From: Candidatus Aenigmatarchaeota archaeon
GTDB taxonomy: Archaea > Aenigmatarchaeota > Aenigmatarchaeia > CG10238-14
DNA length: 30,596 nucleotides
NCBI GenBank assembly: GCA_017610225.1
Contig: JAFCCM010000022.1
Location: 1-30,596, forward strand
Reading direction: 5' to 3'
The position numbers and the translations under genes were made by a program. Positions 30,248 to 30,596 of the stretch are shown here, piece after piece. The number at the start of each line of letters is the position of its first letter. Within the stretch, counting starts at the first letter, position 1. A model generated the notes under the pieces. It did no database searches. It saw only the letters and a program-made list of their open reading frames with translations, and had not been told where the DNA came from.

Positions 30248-30596
30248 ATGATAAACCGAACCATAGTACTTAATGGAGACTATTCATTTTTGAATACAGT
30301 AAACTGGCGTAGAGGAGTTATATTAGCACTCACAGGAAAAACCGAAGTGCTGAAATATACTGATAAGATTCTTCATACAATTAATAAAAGTTATAAGAAT
30401 GATATATAAAAATAAGGTCCCTTATAGCAAAAAGAATGTTTTAACAAGAGATAATAATCAATGTGTATATTGTGGAAGTAAACATGATCTTTCAGTTGAT
30501 CATGTCATTCCATCTTCAAGAGGTGGAAAATCATCATTTGAAAATTGCGTTGCCTCATGTCGATCATGAAAAAAAAAAAAAAATGACAGAACCCCA
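30248..30596 (+). pseudogene. HNH endonuclease split by a frame change and a TGA, running off the window
   Basis: The first frame, 30248-30409 (53 residues), reads like the N-terminus of phage HNH enzymes: IVLNGDYSFLNTVNWRRGVI, then LALTGKTEVL. The HNH core is in the +1 frame, 30399-30569: VPYSKKNVLTRDNNQCVYCG, then DLSVDHVIPSSRGG. This frame stops at TGA (30567-30569), where HNH proteins have the second CxxC Cys. The codons after it continue KKKKNDRTP, also typical of the family. A run of 15 As starts at the TGA. So the gene has either decayed or holds sequencing errors. GGAGG precedes the first ATG. Confidence 0.75.

Noticed and set aside
1..30596. CRISPR arrays, insertion sequences, transposases or integrase genes
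   Set aside because: No regularly spaced repeats, terminal inverted repeats with a transposase, or integrase motifs were seen. The only larger repeat is the duplicated gene end at 25159-25621.

Overview
The window looks like part of the genome of a large, AT-rich, lytic tailed bacteriophage with a T4-type replication module. It is not an ordinary bacterial chromosome segment. The genes are tightly packed, often with 1, 4 or 8 base overlaps, and most have bacterial Shine-Dalgarno sites of the AAGGAG or GGAGG type. They are arranged in two divergent blocks that meet at about 18192-18340. No terminase, major capsid protein, portal or DNA polymerase is present, and no tRNA was seen, so the genome continues on both sides. 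The host cannot be named from this sequence.

Left block, minus strand (18191 down to 1). The first unit is a short operon: a proline-rich zinc-ribbon protein, a GroES-like co-chaperonin and a small unknown protein. Next is a 388-base non-coding stretch (16629-17016). It holds two compact RNA-like hairpins with a shared tandem G.A core, a perfect 18-bp palindrome and a 13-base direct repeat. A second unit starts at 16628. It runs through three unknown proteins (at least one probably virion-related), a Nudix hydrolase, two small proteins, an actin/MreB/ParM-fold ATPase and a Cys-rich 468-residue protein. It continues into at least ten genes for glycan synthesis or modification: a GT9 heptosyltransferase-like protein, two GT2-like proteins, a GT4 protein, two members of a GT9-related family, two GT-D/DUF1792-like proteins, an LpxD-like acyltransferase, a hexapeptide O-acetyltransferase-like protein and, cut by the window edge, a PIG-L/LmbE deacetylase. 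Together these look like a dedicated pathway that builds or remodels an acylated sugar.

Right block, plus strand (18341 to the end). This is the replication and recombination region: Dda-like SF1 helicase, clamp-loader ATPase (gp44-like), two small DnaJ-type zinc-finger proteins, a zinc/TOPRIM primase, a sliding clamp (gp45-like), a FEN-type 5'-3' exonuclease and a RuvC-like resolvase. Set among them are a compact dihydroorotate-dehydrogenase-like flavoprotein, a recently duplicated small gene and several small unknown genes. The far right carries a Vsr/EDxHD-type homing endonuclease, a stand-alone LigD-type 3'-phosphoesterase and a broken HNH endonuclease that runs off the window.

A short motif, RGAACA-WAA followed by a TATA-like box, lies 21-47 bases ahead of the start codon at the head of each of four transcription units (16628-, 18191-, 18341+, 20056+). 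It is the best candidate for a phage-specific promoter here. The least expected items are the glycan pathway, the phage DHODH-like enzyme, the actin homologue, the paired structured RNA elements and the solo LigD phosphoesterase.
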